Source: an uncultured Collinsella sp.
Lineage (GTDB): Bacteria; Actinomycetota; Coriobacteriia; Coriobacteriales; Coriobacteriaceae
DNA: 11,124 nucleotides
Direction: 5' to 3'
NCBI GenBank assembly: GCA_900547285.1
Contig: URGF01000057.1
Span: forward strand, 1 to 11,124
A program made the translations under genes and the position numbers. Shown here piece after piece: positions 5,530 to 11,124 of the stretch. The stretch's first letter is position 1. Each line of letters starts with the position of its first letter. Below the pieces are notes generated by a model, which was not told the DNA's origin, made no database searches, and saw only the letters and a list, made by a program, of their open reading frames with translations.

Positions 5530-6987
5530 ATGCATAAAGAAGTACAGGTCCAGATACTTATCGGCCGAGCGCGTCCAGCTAAAGTCCTGGCTCATGGCCT
5601 GCGTGACCAGCTGGTTCCAGGCGTCGCGGTTATCCCAGAACAGACGCGCCGCGCGGAATACCGCATCGCCCATCTCGTCGCCGTTAAAGTTGCTAAACGA
5701 GAAGCCCGTGCCCTCGCCGGTAAACTCGTTGTACGGCTGCACGGTGTCCTTCAGGCCACCGGTCTCGCGAACAATCGGCAGCGTGCCGTAGCGCATGGCG
5801 ATGATCTGCGACAGGCCGCAGGGCTCAAACTTCGAAGGCATCAGGAACATGTCGGCGGCGGCATACATGCGCTGCGACAGCGCCGGATCGAACTCGATGC
5901 GTGCGGCCATGGTGCCGGGGTACTTGTCCTGGAAGTAGCGCAGGCCGTCCTCGTAGTCGCGGTCGCCGGTGCCCAGCACGGCCACCTGCACGCCGCCGGA
6001 CAGGATGCGGTCGAGCGCGTACATGACCAGATCCATGCCCTTCTGGCGCGTCAGGCGCGTGACCATCACCATGAGCGGACGGTCGTCGCGAACCTCGAGG
6101 CCCAGTTCCTCCTGCAGCTTGGCCTTGCACACGGCCTTGCCGGAACGGTCCTCCACGGTGTAGTTGGCGGCAATTCGCTTGTCTGTTGCCGGGTCAAAGC
6201 CCGCAACGTCAATGCCGTTCAAAATGCCCTGCAGCGCGTAGGAACGCTCGCGCAGTACGCCGTCCAGGCCCTCGCCAAACTCGGGCGTCTGGATCTCGTT
6301 GGCATAGGTGGGGCTCACCGTGGTGATGGCGTCGGCATAGCGCAGGGCGCCCAGCATGTAGTTGATGCTGCAGGCGTCGCAACGCAGCTGCGAGGCGGCC
6401 GCCGGAATGTGCGCCACGCCCAGGATATCCTCCATCACGGTGTCGCTAAACTGGCCCTGGAACGCCACGTTGTGGATCGAGAACACGGTCTTGACGCGGT
6501 CATACAGCGGCAGGCCCTGGTAAAACTCGCGCAAGAACACGGGCGCCAGCGCCGTTTGCCAGTCGTTGCAGTGCAGGATGTCGCACTCAAAGCCGGCCGG
6601 CAGGTGCTGCAGGCTCTCGGTGATGGCCTTGGAGAAGAACGCAAAGCGCTCGCCGTCGTCAAAGAAGCCGTACGGATAGTCGCGCGCAAAGTAGCGCTCG
6701 TTGTCGATGAACATATAGGTGACGCCGTCGTGCTCGAGCTTCTCGAGTCCGCAGTACTCATTGCGCCAGCCCAGGCTTACGTAAAAGTCGGAGAAGTGCT
6801 CCATCTGCGCCTTGTACTCGTCCTTGATGGTGGCGTACTTGGGTACCATAACGATAACTTCGGCGCCGGCGCGTACAAGCGCCGCAGGCAGCGAGCCCGC
6901 CACGTCACCCAGGCCACCGGTCTTAACAAACGGTGCGCACTCGGCCGAGGCAAACACGATCTGCATCTTTTTGCTGGAATCAGCCAT
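4705..6987 (-). CDS. glgA: Glycogen synthase (GT5) with long Lys/Ala/Thr-rich C-terminal tail
   Basis: ADP-glucose-dependent glycogen synthase that extends alpha-1,4-glucan chains in the cytoplasm. I place the start at the ATG at 6987 (760 residues). GGGAG (6993-6997) stands five bases before it, whereas an ATG four codons upstream (6999) has no ribosome site. Residues 1-486 form the GT-B catalytic unit, about the usual bacterial GlgA length. It contains the ADP-glucose loop KTGGL (22-26), HCNDW with Asp142 (E. coli Asp137), SIHN with His172 (E. coli His161), Arg311 and Lys316 of RLTRQK (E. coli Arg300/Lys305), and Glu388 of PSKFEPCGL (E. coli Glu377). Residues 487-760 are additional: an acidic Pro/Glu/Ala stretch to about residue 542, then histone H1-like runs of Lys, Ala, Thr and Arg. 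There is no Phe, Trp, Tyr or Cys after residue 486. The tail's function is unknown. The gene follows glgD by 90 bases containing a strong hairpin. Confidence 0.95.
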   Translation of the reverse strand: MADSSKKMQIVFASAECAPFVKTGGLGDVAGSLPAALVRAGAEVIVMVPKYATIKDEYKAQMEHFSDFYVSLGWRNEYCGLEKLEHDGVTYMFIDNERYFARDYPYGFFDDGERFAFFSKAITESLQHLPAGFECDILHCNDWQTALAPVFLREFYQGLPLYDRVKTVFSIHNVAFQGQFSDTVMEDILGVAHIPAAASQLRCDACSINYMLGALRYADAITTVSPTYANEIQTPEFGEGLDGVLRERSYALQGILNGIDVAGFDPATDKRIAANYTVEDRSGKAVCKAKLQEELGLEVRDDRPLMVMVTRLTRQKGMDLVMYALDRILSGGVQVAVLGTGDRDYEDGLRYFQDKYPGTMAARIEFDPALSQRMYAAADMFLMPSKFEPCGLSQIIAMRYGTLPIVRETGGLKDTVQPYNEFTGEGTGFSFSNFNGDEMGDAVFRAARLFWDNRDAWNQLVTQAMSQDFSWTRSADKYLDLYFFMHPEIERPAAVVDEPEVVAEPVAAEEPKAEEKPVEAEPAKAEPKVKAEVALEAEDEVKTAAKPAAKKTTTRKTTAKKTTTTKAAATKTTAAKATTTRKRTTAAAKKAAEAEVAPEVKAETATAEAKPAAKAPAKTAAKKTAATTKKATAAKKTTATKLTTTKATTTKAAAKTTPKAVAKPAGKVEETPSESKAEAAVEAKPAAKTTTRKRTTTTAKKATTKAAAPKAEAKAEAKPAVKAKPEPTMETPVSPAAATEKKAPSKKTSVRKATATRKRH

Positions 6988-6992
6988 ATTGT

Positions 6993-6997
6993 CTCCC
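6993..6997 (-). promoter_or_regulatory. Ribosome binding site that decides the glgA start
   Basis: GGGAG lies five bases before the ATG at 6987. It overlaps the other in-frame ATG at 6997-6999, which itself is preceded by CGAATAACAAC and has no Shine-Dalgarno sequence. The shorter protein is therefore preferred. Its N-terminus MADSSKKMQIVFASAE also fits GlgA, whose first strand begins a few residues in. Confidence 0.7.
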
Positions 6998-7010
6998 ATG
7001 TTGTTATTCG

Positions 7011-7046
7011 AGAATAGCCGCCAGGCGCGAACCGGGCGGCTATTCT
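7011..7046 (-). promoter_or_regulatory. Strong intercistronic hairpin between glgD and glgA
   Basis: A perfect 12-bp stem (arms 7011-7022 and 7035-7046, AGAATAGCCGCC and its complement) with a 12-base loop lies in the 90-base spacer between glgD and glgA. It ends 23 bases before the glgA ATG at 6987. No T-run follows on the minus strand (the next bases are CGAATAACAAC), so a simple intrinsic terminator is unlikely. mRNA processing, 3' protection of the glgCD message or partial attenuation before glgA are the plausible roles. Confidence 0.6.
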
Positions 7047-7077
7047 ACATGTTACGAGCGATGTTGCGGTGCCAACG

Positions 7078-8205
7078 TTAACGTACGATGGTGGTGTCGG
7101 AAGTTAACGGAGCCTTGCCCAGCACCAGGATGTTCTCGGGCGTGCCGCGAAGCTCGGTGTTGGTGGGAACCACGTTGTTCTTGTCCAGGATGGCGTTCTC
7201 GACGCGTGCGCCGCTCTTGATGATGCAGCTCTGGTTAATGATCGAGTTGGTCACCGAGGCGCCTTCCTCAACCACGACGCCGCGCGACAAGATCGAGTTG
7301 CGCACGGTGCCCTTGATGATGCAGCCGGCCGAAATGATCGAGTTGCAGGCGTGGCTGCCGGTCGCATAGCGCGAAGGCGGCACGTCGTGAGCCTTGGTCA
7401 GGATCGGGCGCTCGGGATCGAAGAGCTGGTCGGCCACGGTCTGGTCGAGCAGGTCCATGCTGCGGCGATACAGCGATTTCTCGCTAAATACGCCCACGAC
7501 CTCGCCCTTGTACTCGTAGCTGCACACGTCGATGTTGCCAAAGTCGCCCTGGAGTGCCTCGAGCAGGTCCAGATAGTCGGCGGCCTGGTAGTGGTCGATG
7601 ATCTCGAGCAGCGTCTCGCGGTTGACGATGCAGCAGTCCATGGAGGCGTTGTCGCCGTACACGACGCCGGCGCTCACGCCCGTCAGGCGACCGTTCTCGT
7701 TAATCTCGAGCTTGGTCTCGTCATCGACGTTGCGCGTGGCCTTGCAGTACACCACGGTCATCTGGGCACCGGAGTTCTCGTGCGCCTCGATGATGGTGTT
7801 GAGGTCCATGTTAAAGATGATGTTGGTACCCATCATCACAACATAGGGCTTGTCCGAGCGCTGGAACAGCGTCTTATTGGAAATGATGTCGCGCAGCAGG
7901 AAGCGCATGCCGCCCTTGGTGGTGCCATACGCGTTGCCGGGGACCATGAACAGGCCGCCCTTCTTGCGGTCCAGGCCCCAGTCCTTGCCCGAGCCCACGT
8001 GGTCGATCAGCGAGCGGTAGTTACCCGGCATGACGACTCCAACGGTCTTGATGCCGGCATTCATCATGTTGGACAACGGAAAGTCGATCAGGCGGTAGCG
8101 GCCCAAAAACGGAACGGACGCGATGGGGCGGTCCTTGAGCAGGACACTGCCGTAGGACGAAGAGTAGTTAGCGGTGATATAACCGATGGCCTTACGATTG
8201 ATCAT
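7078..8205 (-). CDS. glgD: Glucose-1-phosphate adenylyltransferase, GlgD regulatory subunit
   Basis: A 375-residue GlgD-type homologue of ADP-glucose pyrophosphorylase. It keeps the family scaffold (RPIASVPFLGRYRLIDFPLSN, 26-46, and DHVGSGKDWGLDR, 68-80) and a C-terminal left-handed beta-helix of hexapeptide-like repeats from about residue 282. Active-site elements are missing. The N-terminal GGxGxRL loop is replaced by TANYSSSYG. The catalytic Asp of the SGDH motif is replaced by Thr127 in MMGTN, and no FxEKP lysine motif is present. In Firmicutes the GlgD partner is described as nearly inactive alone but improves the GlgC/GlgD hetero-oligomer; the same role is inferred here. The start at 8205 is preferred over an in-frame ATG 13 codons upstream inside glgC: the AGGGGGA at 8214-8220 suits it, the length matches the family, and the extra residues look unrelated. 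glgC stops four bases before it, implying translational coupling. Confidence 0.92.
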   Translation of the reverse strand: MINRKAIGYITANYSSSYGSVLLKDRPIASVPFLGRYRLIDFPLSNMMNAGIKTVGVVMPGNYRSLIDHVGSGKDWGLDRKKGGLFMVPGNAYGTTKGGMRFLLRDIISNKTLFQRSDKPYVVMMGTNIIFNMDLNTIIEAHENSGAQMTVVYCKATRNVDDETKLEINENGRLTGVSAGVVYGDNASMDCCIVNRETLLEIIDHYQAADYLDLLEALQGDFGNIDVCSYEYKGEVVGVFSEKSLYRRSMDLLDQTVADQLFDPERPILTKAHDVPPSRYATGSHACNSIISAGCIIKGTVRNSILSRGVVVEEGASVTNSIINQSCIIKSGARVENAILDKNNVVPTNTELRGTPENILVLGKAPLTSDTTIVR

Positions 8206-8209
8206 CGGA

Positions 8210-9358
8210 TCATTCCCCCTTCCCGATAACGACGTCATTTCCAACGACGGCCGTATCCTTGGTGGTATCGACAGAGCCGAGCTTCACGCCCTCTTCGACC
8301 GTGGAGTTCTCGCCCAAAATAGCGCGGCAGATGTGTGCGCCGCTCTTAACGTGCGCACCCGGCAGCAGCACAGAGTCCTCGACCACGGCGCGCTCCTCGA
8401 TGATGACATCGGTCGAAAGGATCGAGTGGCGAGCGGTGCCGTAGATCTTGCAGCCGTTGGAGACCAGGCAGTCGTCCAGGCGGCCGTCCGGGCCAATGTA
8501 GTGCGGCGGACGCGTGGTGATGTTGGACATGATGGGGAAGTTCTTGTCGAACAGATCGAACTCGGGGTTGTTACCCAGCAGGTCCATCGAGGTCTCATGG
8601 AAGCTGGCGATGGTGCCGACGTCCTTCCAGAAGCCGTGGAACTCGTAGCTGTACAGGCGCTTGTTCTCACCGAGCAGCTTGGGGATGATGTCCTTGCCAA
8701 AGTCGTGGCTCGAGCGCTGGTCCAGAGCGTCCTCCTCGAGCGCCTCGATCAGCACGTCGGCCGAGAAGATGTAGATGCCCATGGACGCGAGGTTCGAATC
8801 GGGCTTCTCGGGCTTCTCGGTGAACTTGGTGATGCGGCCGTCTTCGGGGTCGGTGGTCAGGATGCCAAAGCGGCTGGCCTCCTCCCACGGCACGGGCATA
8901 ACGCTCACCGTGAGGTCGGCGTTGTTCTCAATGTGCGTCTTGAGCATCTTGCGGTAGTCCATGCGATACAGGTGATCGCCCGAAAGAATCAGGACGTACT
9001 TGGGGTCGTTGGCCTTGATGTAGTCGAGGTTCTGCGTAATGGCGTCGGCCGTGCCCGCATACCAGGCGCCACCGGTCTGCGTCTCGTACGGCGGCAGGAT
9101 CGACACGCCGCCGTCGCGGCTGTCCAGATCCCAGGCCTCGCCGGAGCCCACATAGGCATGCAGCAGGTAGGGACGGTACTGCGTCAGAACGCCCACCGTG
9201 TCGATGCCCGAGTTGGAGCAGTTGGAGAGCGAAAAGTCGATAATGCGGAACTTGCCACCAAAGCTAACCGCCGGCTTGGCGATCTTTTGGGTGAGTGCCC
9301 CCAATCGGCTGCCCTGTCCTCCTGCGAGGAGCATCGCGATGCATTCTTTCTTACTCAT
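8210..9358 (-). CDS. glgC: Glucose-1-phosphate adenylyltransferase, catalytic subunit GlgC
   Basis: A 382-residue ADP-glucose pyrophosphorylase that makes ADP-glucose and pyrophosphate from ATP and glucose-1-phosphate; this is the committed step of bacterial glycogen synthesis. Residues 1 to about 250 form the nucleotidyltransferase domain: LLAGGQGSRLG (10-20) is the pyrophosphorylase loop, GTADA (102-106) lines the active site, Asp128 in LSGDHLYRMDY matches E. coli Asp142, and Lys182 in FTEKPEKP matches the glucose-1-phosphate-binding Lys195. Residues from about 280 form the left-handed beta-helix used for oligomerisation and allostery. The length is shorter than the roughly 430-residue E. 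coli enzyme, as in Firmicutes GlgC. The start is firm: AAGGAG (9365-9370) lies six bases from the ATG. It is followed immediately by glgD and preceded by glgP across a 104-base spacer with hairpins. The effector preference cannot be read from the sequence. Confidence 0.97.
   Translation of the reverse strand: MSKKECIAMLLAGGQGSRLGALTQKIAKPAVSFGGKFRIIDFSLSNCSNSGIDTVGVLTQYRPYLLHAYVGSGEAWDLDSRDGGVSILPPYETQTGGAWYAGTADAITQNLDYIKANDPKYVLILSGDHLYRMDYRKMLKTHIENNADLTVSVMPVPWEEASRFGILTTDPEDGRITKFTEKPEKPDSNLASMGIYIFSADVLIEALEEDALDQRSSHDFGKDIIPKLLGENKRLYSYEFHGFWKDVGTIASFHETSMDLLGNNPEFDLFDKNFPIMSNITTRPPHYIGPDGRLDDCLVSNGCKIYGTARHSILSTDVIIEERAVVEDSVLLPGAHVKSGAHICRAILGENSTVEEGVKLGSVDTTKDTAVVGNDVVIGKGE
8214..8220 (-). 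promoter_or_regulatory. glgD ribosome binding site embedded in the glgC 3' end
   Basis: AGGGGGA, part of the last glgC codons (Lys-Gly-Glu-stop), stands eight bases before the glgD ATG at 8205. The glgC TGA (8210-8212) lies between the two. This arrangement sets the glgD start and suggests that ribosomes ending glgC feed glgD, which would keep the two subunits near equal amounts. Confidence 0.65.
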
Positions 9359-9397
9359 CGATTTCTCCTTCTGTCATCGATGTTCCTAACCCATTAG

Positions 9398-9428
9398 CGA
9401 CGGGCGCGGCGCACTGTCACGCCCGTCG
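9398..9428 (-). promoter_or_regulatory. Intercistronic hairpins between glgP and glgC
   Basis: A perfect 9-bp stem (arms 9398-9406 CGACGGGCG and 9420-9428) with a 13-base loop lies in the 104-base glgP-glgC spacer. A second small stem (TGCCG at 9434-9438 with CGGCA at 9441-9445) lies just upstream on the minus strand. Neither is followed by a T-run, so a full terminator is not supported. RNA processing or protection of the glgP 3' end is possible. No convincing promoter for glgC is visible here, so co-transcription with glgP is likely. Confidence 0.5.
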
Positions 9429-9462
9429 AGTAATGCCGTGCGGCAAAGGGAGCTCGCGCGCT

Positions 9463-11124
9463 TTATGCGTGCCAGATCTCGTCGCGATACTCGCGAATGG
9501 TGCGGTCGGACGAGAACCAGCCACTCGAGGCGGTATTGAGCAGGGCCTTGCGGTTCCAGGTCTCCTGGTCGCCGTAGCTGCCGGTGAGCTTCTCCCAGGC
9601 GTCGACGTAGCTGCGGAAGTCTGCCATGACCAGGTCGGGGTCGTTGTTGTTCATGAGCTCGTTGTAGATGCTCTCAAAGTTGCCCGAAAGACCCGCAAAG
9701 GTGTTGTCCTTGAGCTCGTCCATCACGCGGCCCAGACGTTCGCGGTCGCCGTTGAGGGTATCCCACGCAAAGTAGCTGTTGGATGCCCAGAGCTGCTCGA
9801 CCTCGGGAGCGGTCAGGCCAAAGATGGCCTCGTTCTCGCGGCCGGCAAGGTCGGCGATCTCGATGTTCGCGCCGTCGAGGGTGCCCAGCGTAATGGCGCC
9901 GTTCATCATGAGCTTCATGTTGGACGTGCCCGAGGCCTCCTTGCCGGCCGTGGAGATCTGCTCCGAGATCTCGGCGGCGGGGTAGATGAGCTGGGCGTTG
10001 CTCACGCGGAAGTTGGGGATAAAGCAGACCTTCATGACCTCGTTGACGCGCGGGTCATTGTTGATGACGTCGGCAACGGAGTTAATGAGGCGGATGGTCT
10101 CCTTGGCGAAGGTGTAGCTCGAGGCAGCCTTGCCGCTAAAGATGAAGGTCGTCGGCGTCACGTGGAAGTTGGGATCGGCGATGCGGCGGTTGTAGATGTC
10201 CATCACCTTCATGATGTTCATGAGCTGGCGCTTGTAGGCGTGGAAGCGCTTCACCTGAACATCGAAGACGGTGTTGGGGTCGATGACCAGACCGGTCTCG
10301 GCCTTAACGTAGGCGGCCAGGCGCTCCTTGTTGGCGCGCTTGGAGGCACCCACGGCCTGGAGGAACTCAGCGTCGTTCTGGAACTCCTTGAGTTTCTCCA
10401 GCTCAAAGGCGTCCTTGAGCCAGCCGTCGCCAATGGCCTCGGTCACGAGCTTGGCGTAGGTGGGGTTGGCCTCGGCAAAGAAGCGACGGTGCGAGATTCC
10501 GTTGGTCTTGTTGTTGAACTTCTCGGGCGTCAGGGCATAGAAGTTCTTGAGCACGATGTTCTTGATGATGTCGGAGTGGATCTTGGCCACGCCGTTGACG
10601 CTATGGCTGCAGATCACGGACAGGTTGGCCATGCGAATCTCGCCGTCCCACAGAATGGCGGTCTGGCGCAGACGCTCCTGCCAGCCCTCCTTCGTGGTGT
10701 CGAACGACTCGTGCCAACGACGGCTGATCTCGTCGATGATCTGGTACACGCGGGGGAGGAGCTTGGAGAACGTGCCGATGGGCCACTTCTCCAGAGCCTC
10801 GGGCAGGATGGTGTGGTTGGTGTAGCTCACGACCTGCGTCACGATGTTCCAGGCGTCGTCCCACTCGAGCTTCTTCTCGTCGATGAGGATGCGCATGAGC
10901 TCGGGGCCGCACATGGCGGGGTGCGTGTCGTTGGTGTGGATGGCCACAAACTGCGGCAGCAGCTCCCAGTTTTCGCCGTGCTCCTTCTCAAAGGTATCGA
11001 GCAGGCTGTAGATGCCGGCCGAAACAAACAGGTACTCCTGCTTCAGGCGCAGCAGACGGCCGTGCTCGCCGGCGTCGTTGGGGTAGAGGATGGCGCTGAT
11101 GGCCTCGGCCTCGGCGCGCTCGGC
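9463..11124 (-). CDS. glgP: Glycogen/starch/alpha-glucan phosphorylase, C-terminal part
   Basis: The gene runs off the right edge, so only its last 553 residues are visible. The GT35 phosphorylase uses phosphate and pyridoxal 5'-phosphate (PLP) to release glucose-1-phosphate from non-reducing ends of glycogen or maltodextrin. Family landmarks in order (visible numbering): LYPND and RLKQEYLFVSAG (14-40), NDTHPAMCGPELMRIL (65-80), PEALEKWP (108-115), KTNGISHRR (206-214), VQVKRFHAYKRQ (289-300), and EASGTSNMKLMMNGA with the PLP-binding Lys404 (codon 9913-9915), then TLDGANIEI. The apparent GTG start near 10947 is only an internal valine: translation is open and homologous to phosphorylases up to base 11124. 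It is the first visible gene of the minus-strand glg cluster, 104 bases before glgC. Pairing a degradative with the synthetic enzymes in one probable transcript is also seen in other bacterial glg operons. Some motif positions differ from better-known members, e.g. His-Ala in RFHAYKRQ where IHEYKRQ is common. Confidence 0.96.
   Translation of the reverse strand, partial: AERAEAEAISAILYPNDAGEHGRLLRLKQEYLFVSAGIYSLLDTFEKEHGENWELLPQFVAIHTNDTHPAMCGPELMRILIDEKKLEWDDAWNIVTQVVSYTNHTILPEALEKWPIGTFSKLLPRVYQIIDEISRRWHESFDTTKEGWQERLRQTAILWDGEIRMANLSVICSHSVNGVAKIHSDIIKNIVLKNFYALTPEKFNNKTNGISHRRFFAEANPTYAKLVTEAIGDGWLKDAFELEKLKEFQNDAEFLQAVGASKRANKERLAAYVKAETGLVIDPNTVFDVQVKRFHAYKRQLMNIMKVMDIYNRRIADPNFHVTPTTFIFSGKAASSYTFAKETIRLINSVADVINNDPRVNEVMKVCFIPNFRVSNAQLIYPAAEISEQISTAGKEASGTSNMKLMMNGAITLGTLDGANIEIADLAGRENEAIFGLTAPEVEQLWASNSYFAWDTLNGDRERLGRVMDELKDNTFAGLSGNFESIYNELMNNNDPDLVMADFRSYVDAWEKLTGSYGDQETWNRKALLNTASSGWFSSDRTIREYRDEIWHA

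Noticed and set aside
4678..7017. A 779-codon open frame on the plus strand covering all of glgA
   Set aside because: It is in exact antisense codon register with glgA, where stops arise only opposite the TTA, CTA and TCA codons that GC-rich genes rarely use. Its product is low-complexity Gly/Leu/Arg with no recognisable domain.
8206..8244. Upstream ATG for glgD that would add 13 residues
   Set aside because: The extra residues lie within glgC, are unlike GlgD N-termini, and the good ribosome site points to the ATG at 8205.
7351..9397. Long plus-strand open frames opposite glgD and glgC (292 and 403 codons)
   Set aside because: They are antisense shadows of two strongly supported genes, with compositionally odd products and no family motifs.
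9365..9420. Promoter for glgC in the glgP-glgC spacer
   Set aside because: A GTGACA can be paired with TAATGG at near-normal spacing, but the -10 match is poor and both lie in or beside a stable hairpin.
10945..10947. GTG as the start of glgP
   Set aside because: The frame continues upstream to the window edge and encodes conserved phosphorylase sequence (LYPND, RLKQEYLFVSAG), so this GTG is an internal valine.

Overview
The window is about 60% G+C by eye and densely coded. It is best explained as chromosomal DNA of a gut-type Coriobacteriia, Collinsella or a close relative. That is an inference from gene content and style: a glgC plus glgD pair, which is common in Firmicutes and Coriobacteriia, within a GC-rich genome, and proteins with Lys/Ala/Thr-rich tails. 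Nothing in the window fixes the genus.

Layout, left to right. Bases 1-589 (+) hold the 3' part of an rRNA cytosine-C5 methyltransferase (RsmB type). A perfect 10-bp hairpin at 613-642 separates it from a convergent FmdB-type zinc-ribbon gene (652-888, -). All remaining genes are on the minus strand, so transcription runs from right to left. In that order they are: glycogen phosphorylase glgP (9463-11124, 5' end outside the window), glgC (8210-9358), glgD (start placed at 8205), glgA (start placed at 6987), a 431-base non-coding AT-rich gap (4274-4704), a 1098-residue GH13-GH77 fusion enzyme (977-4273), and fmdB.

Together the genes cover most of a glycogen/maltodextrin cycle. GlgC/GlgD make ADP-glucose and GlgA polymerises it. 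GlgP releases glucose-1-phosphate from chain ends. The GH13-GH77 enzyme probably hydrolyses and rearranges the short dextrins left by phosphorolysis. No branching enzyme (glgB) or classical glgX is present in the window.

Three features stand out. First, GlgA carries a C-terminal extension of about 274 residues that resembles histone H1 and has no aromatic residues or cysteine. Second, the glgA-malQ gap contains a long structured inverted repeat at 4471-4623; its G-U pairs and T-run suggest a plus-strand RNA or a dispersed intergenic repeat. Third, maltodextrin hydrolase and 4-alpha-glucanotransferase are fused in one polypeptide. Perfect hairpins also lie in the glgP-glgC and glgD-glgA spacers, suggesting operon RNA processing or partial attenuation.
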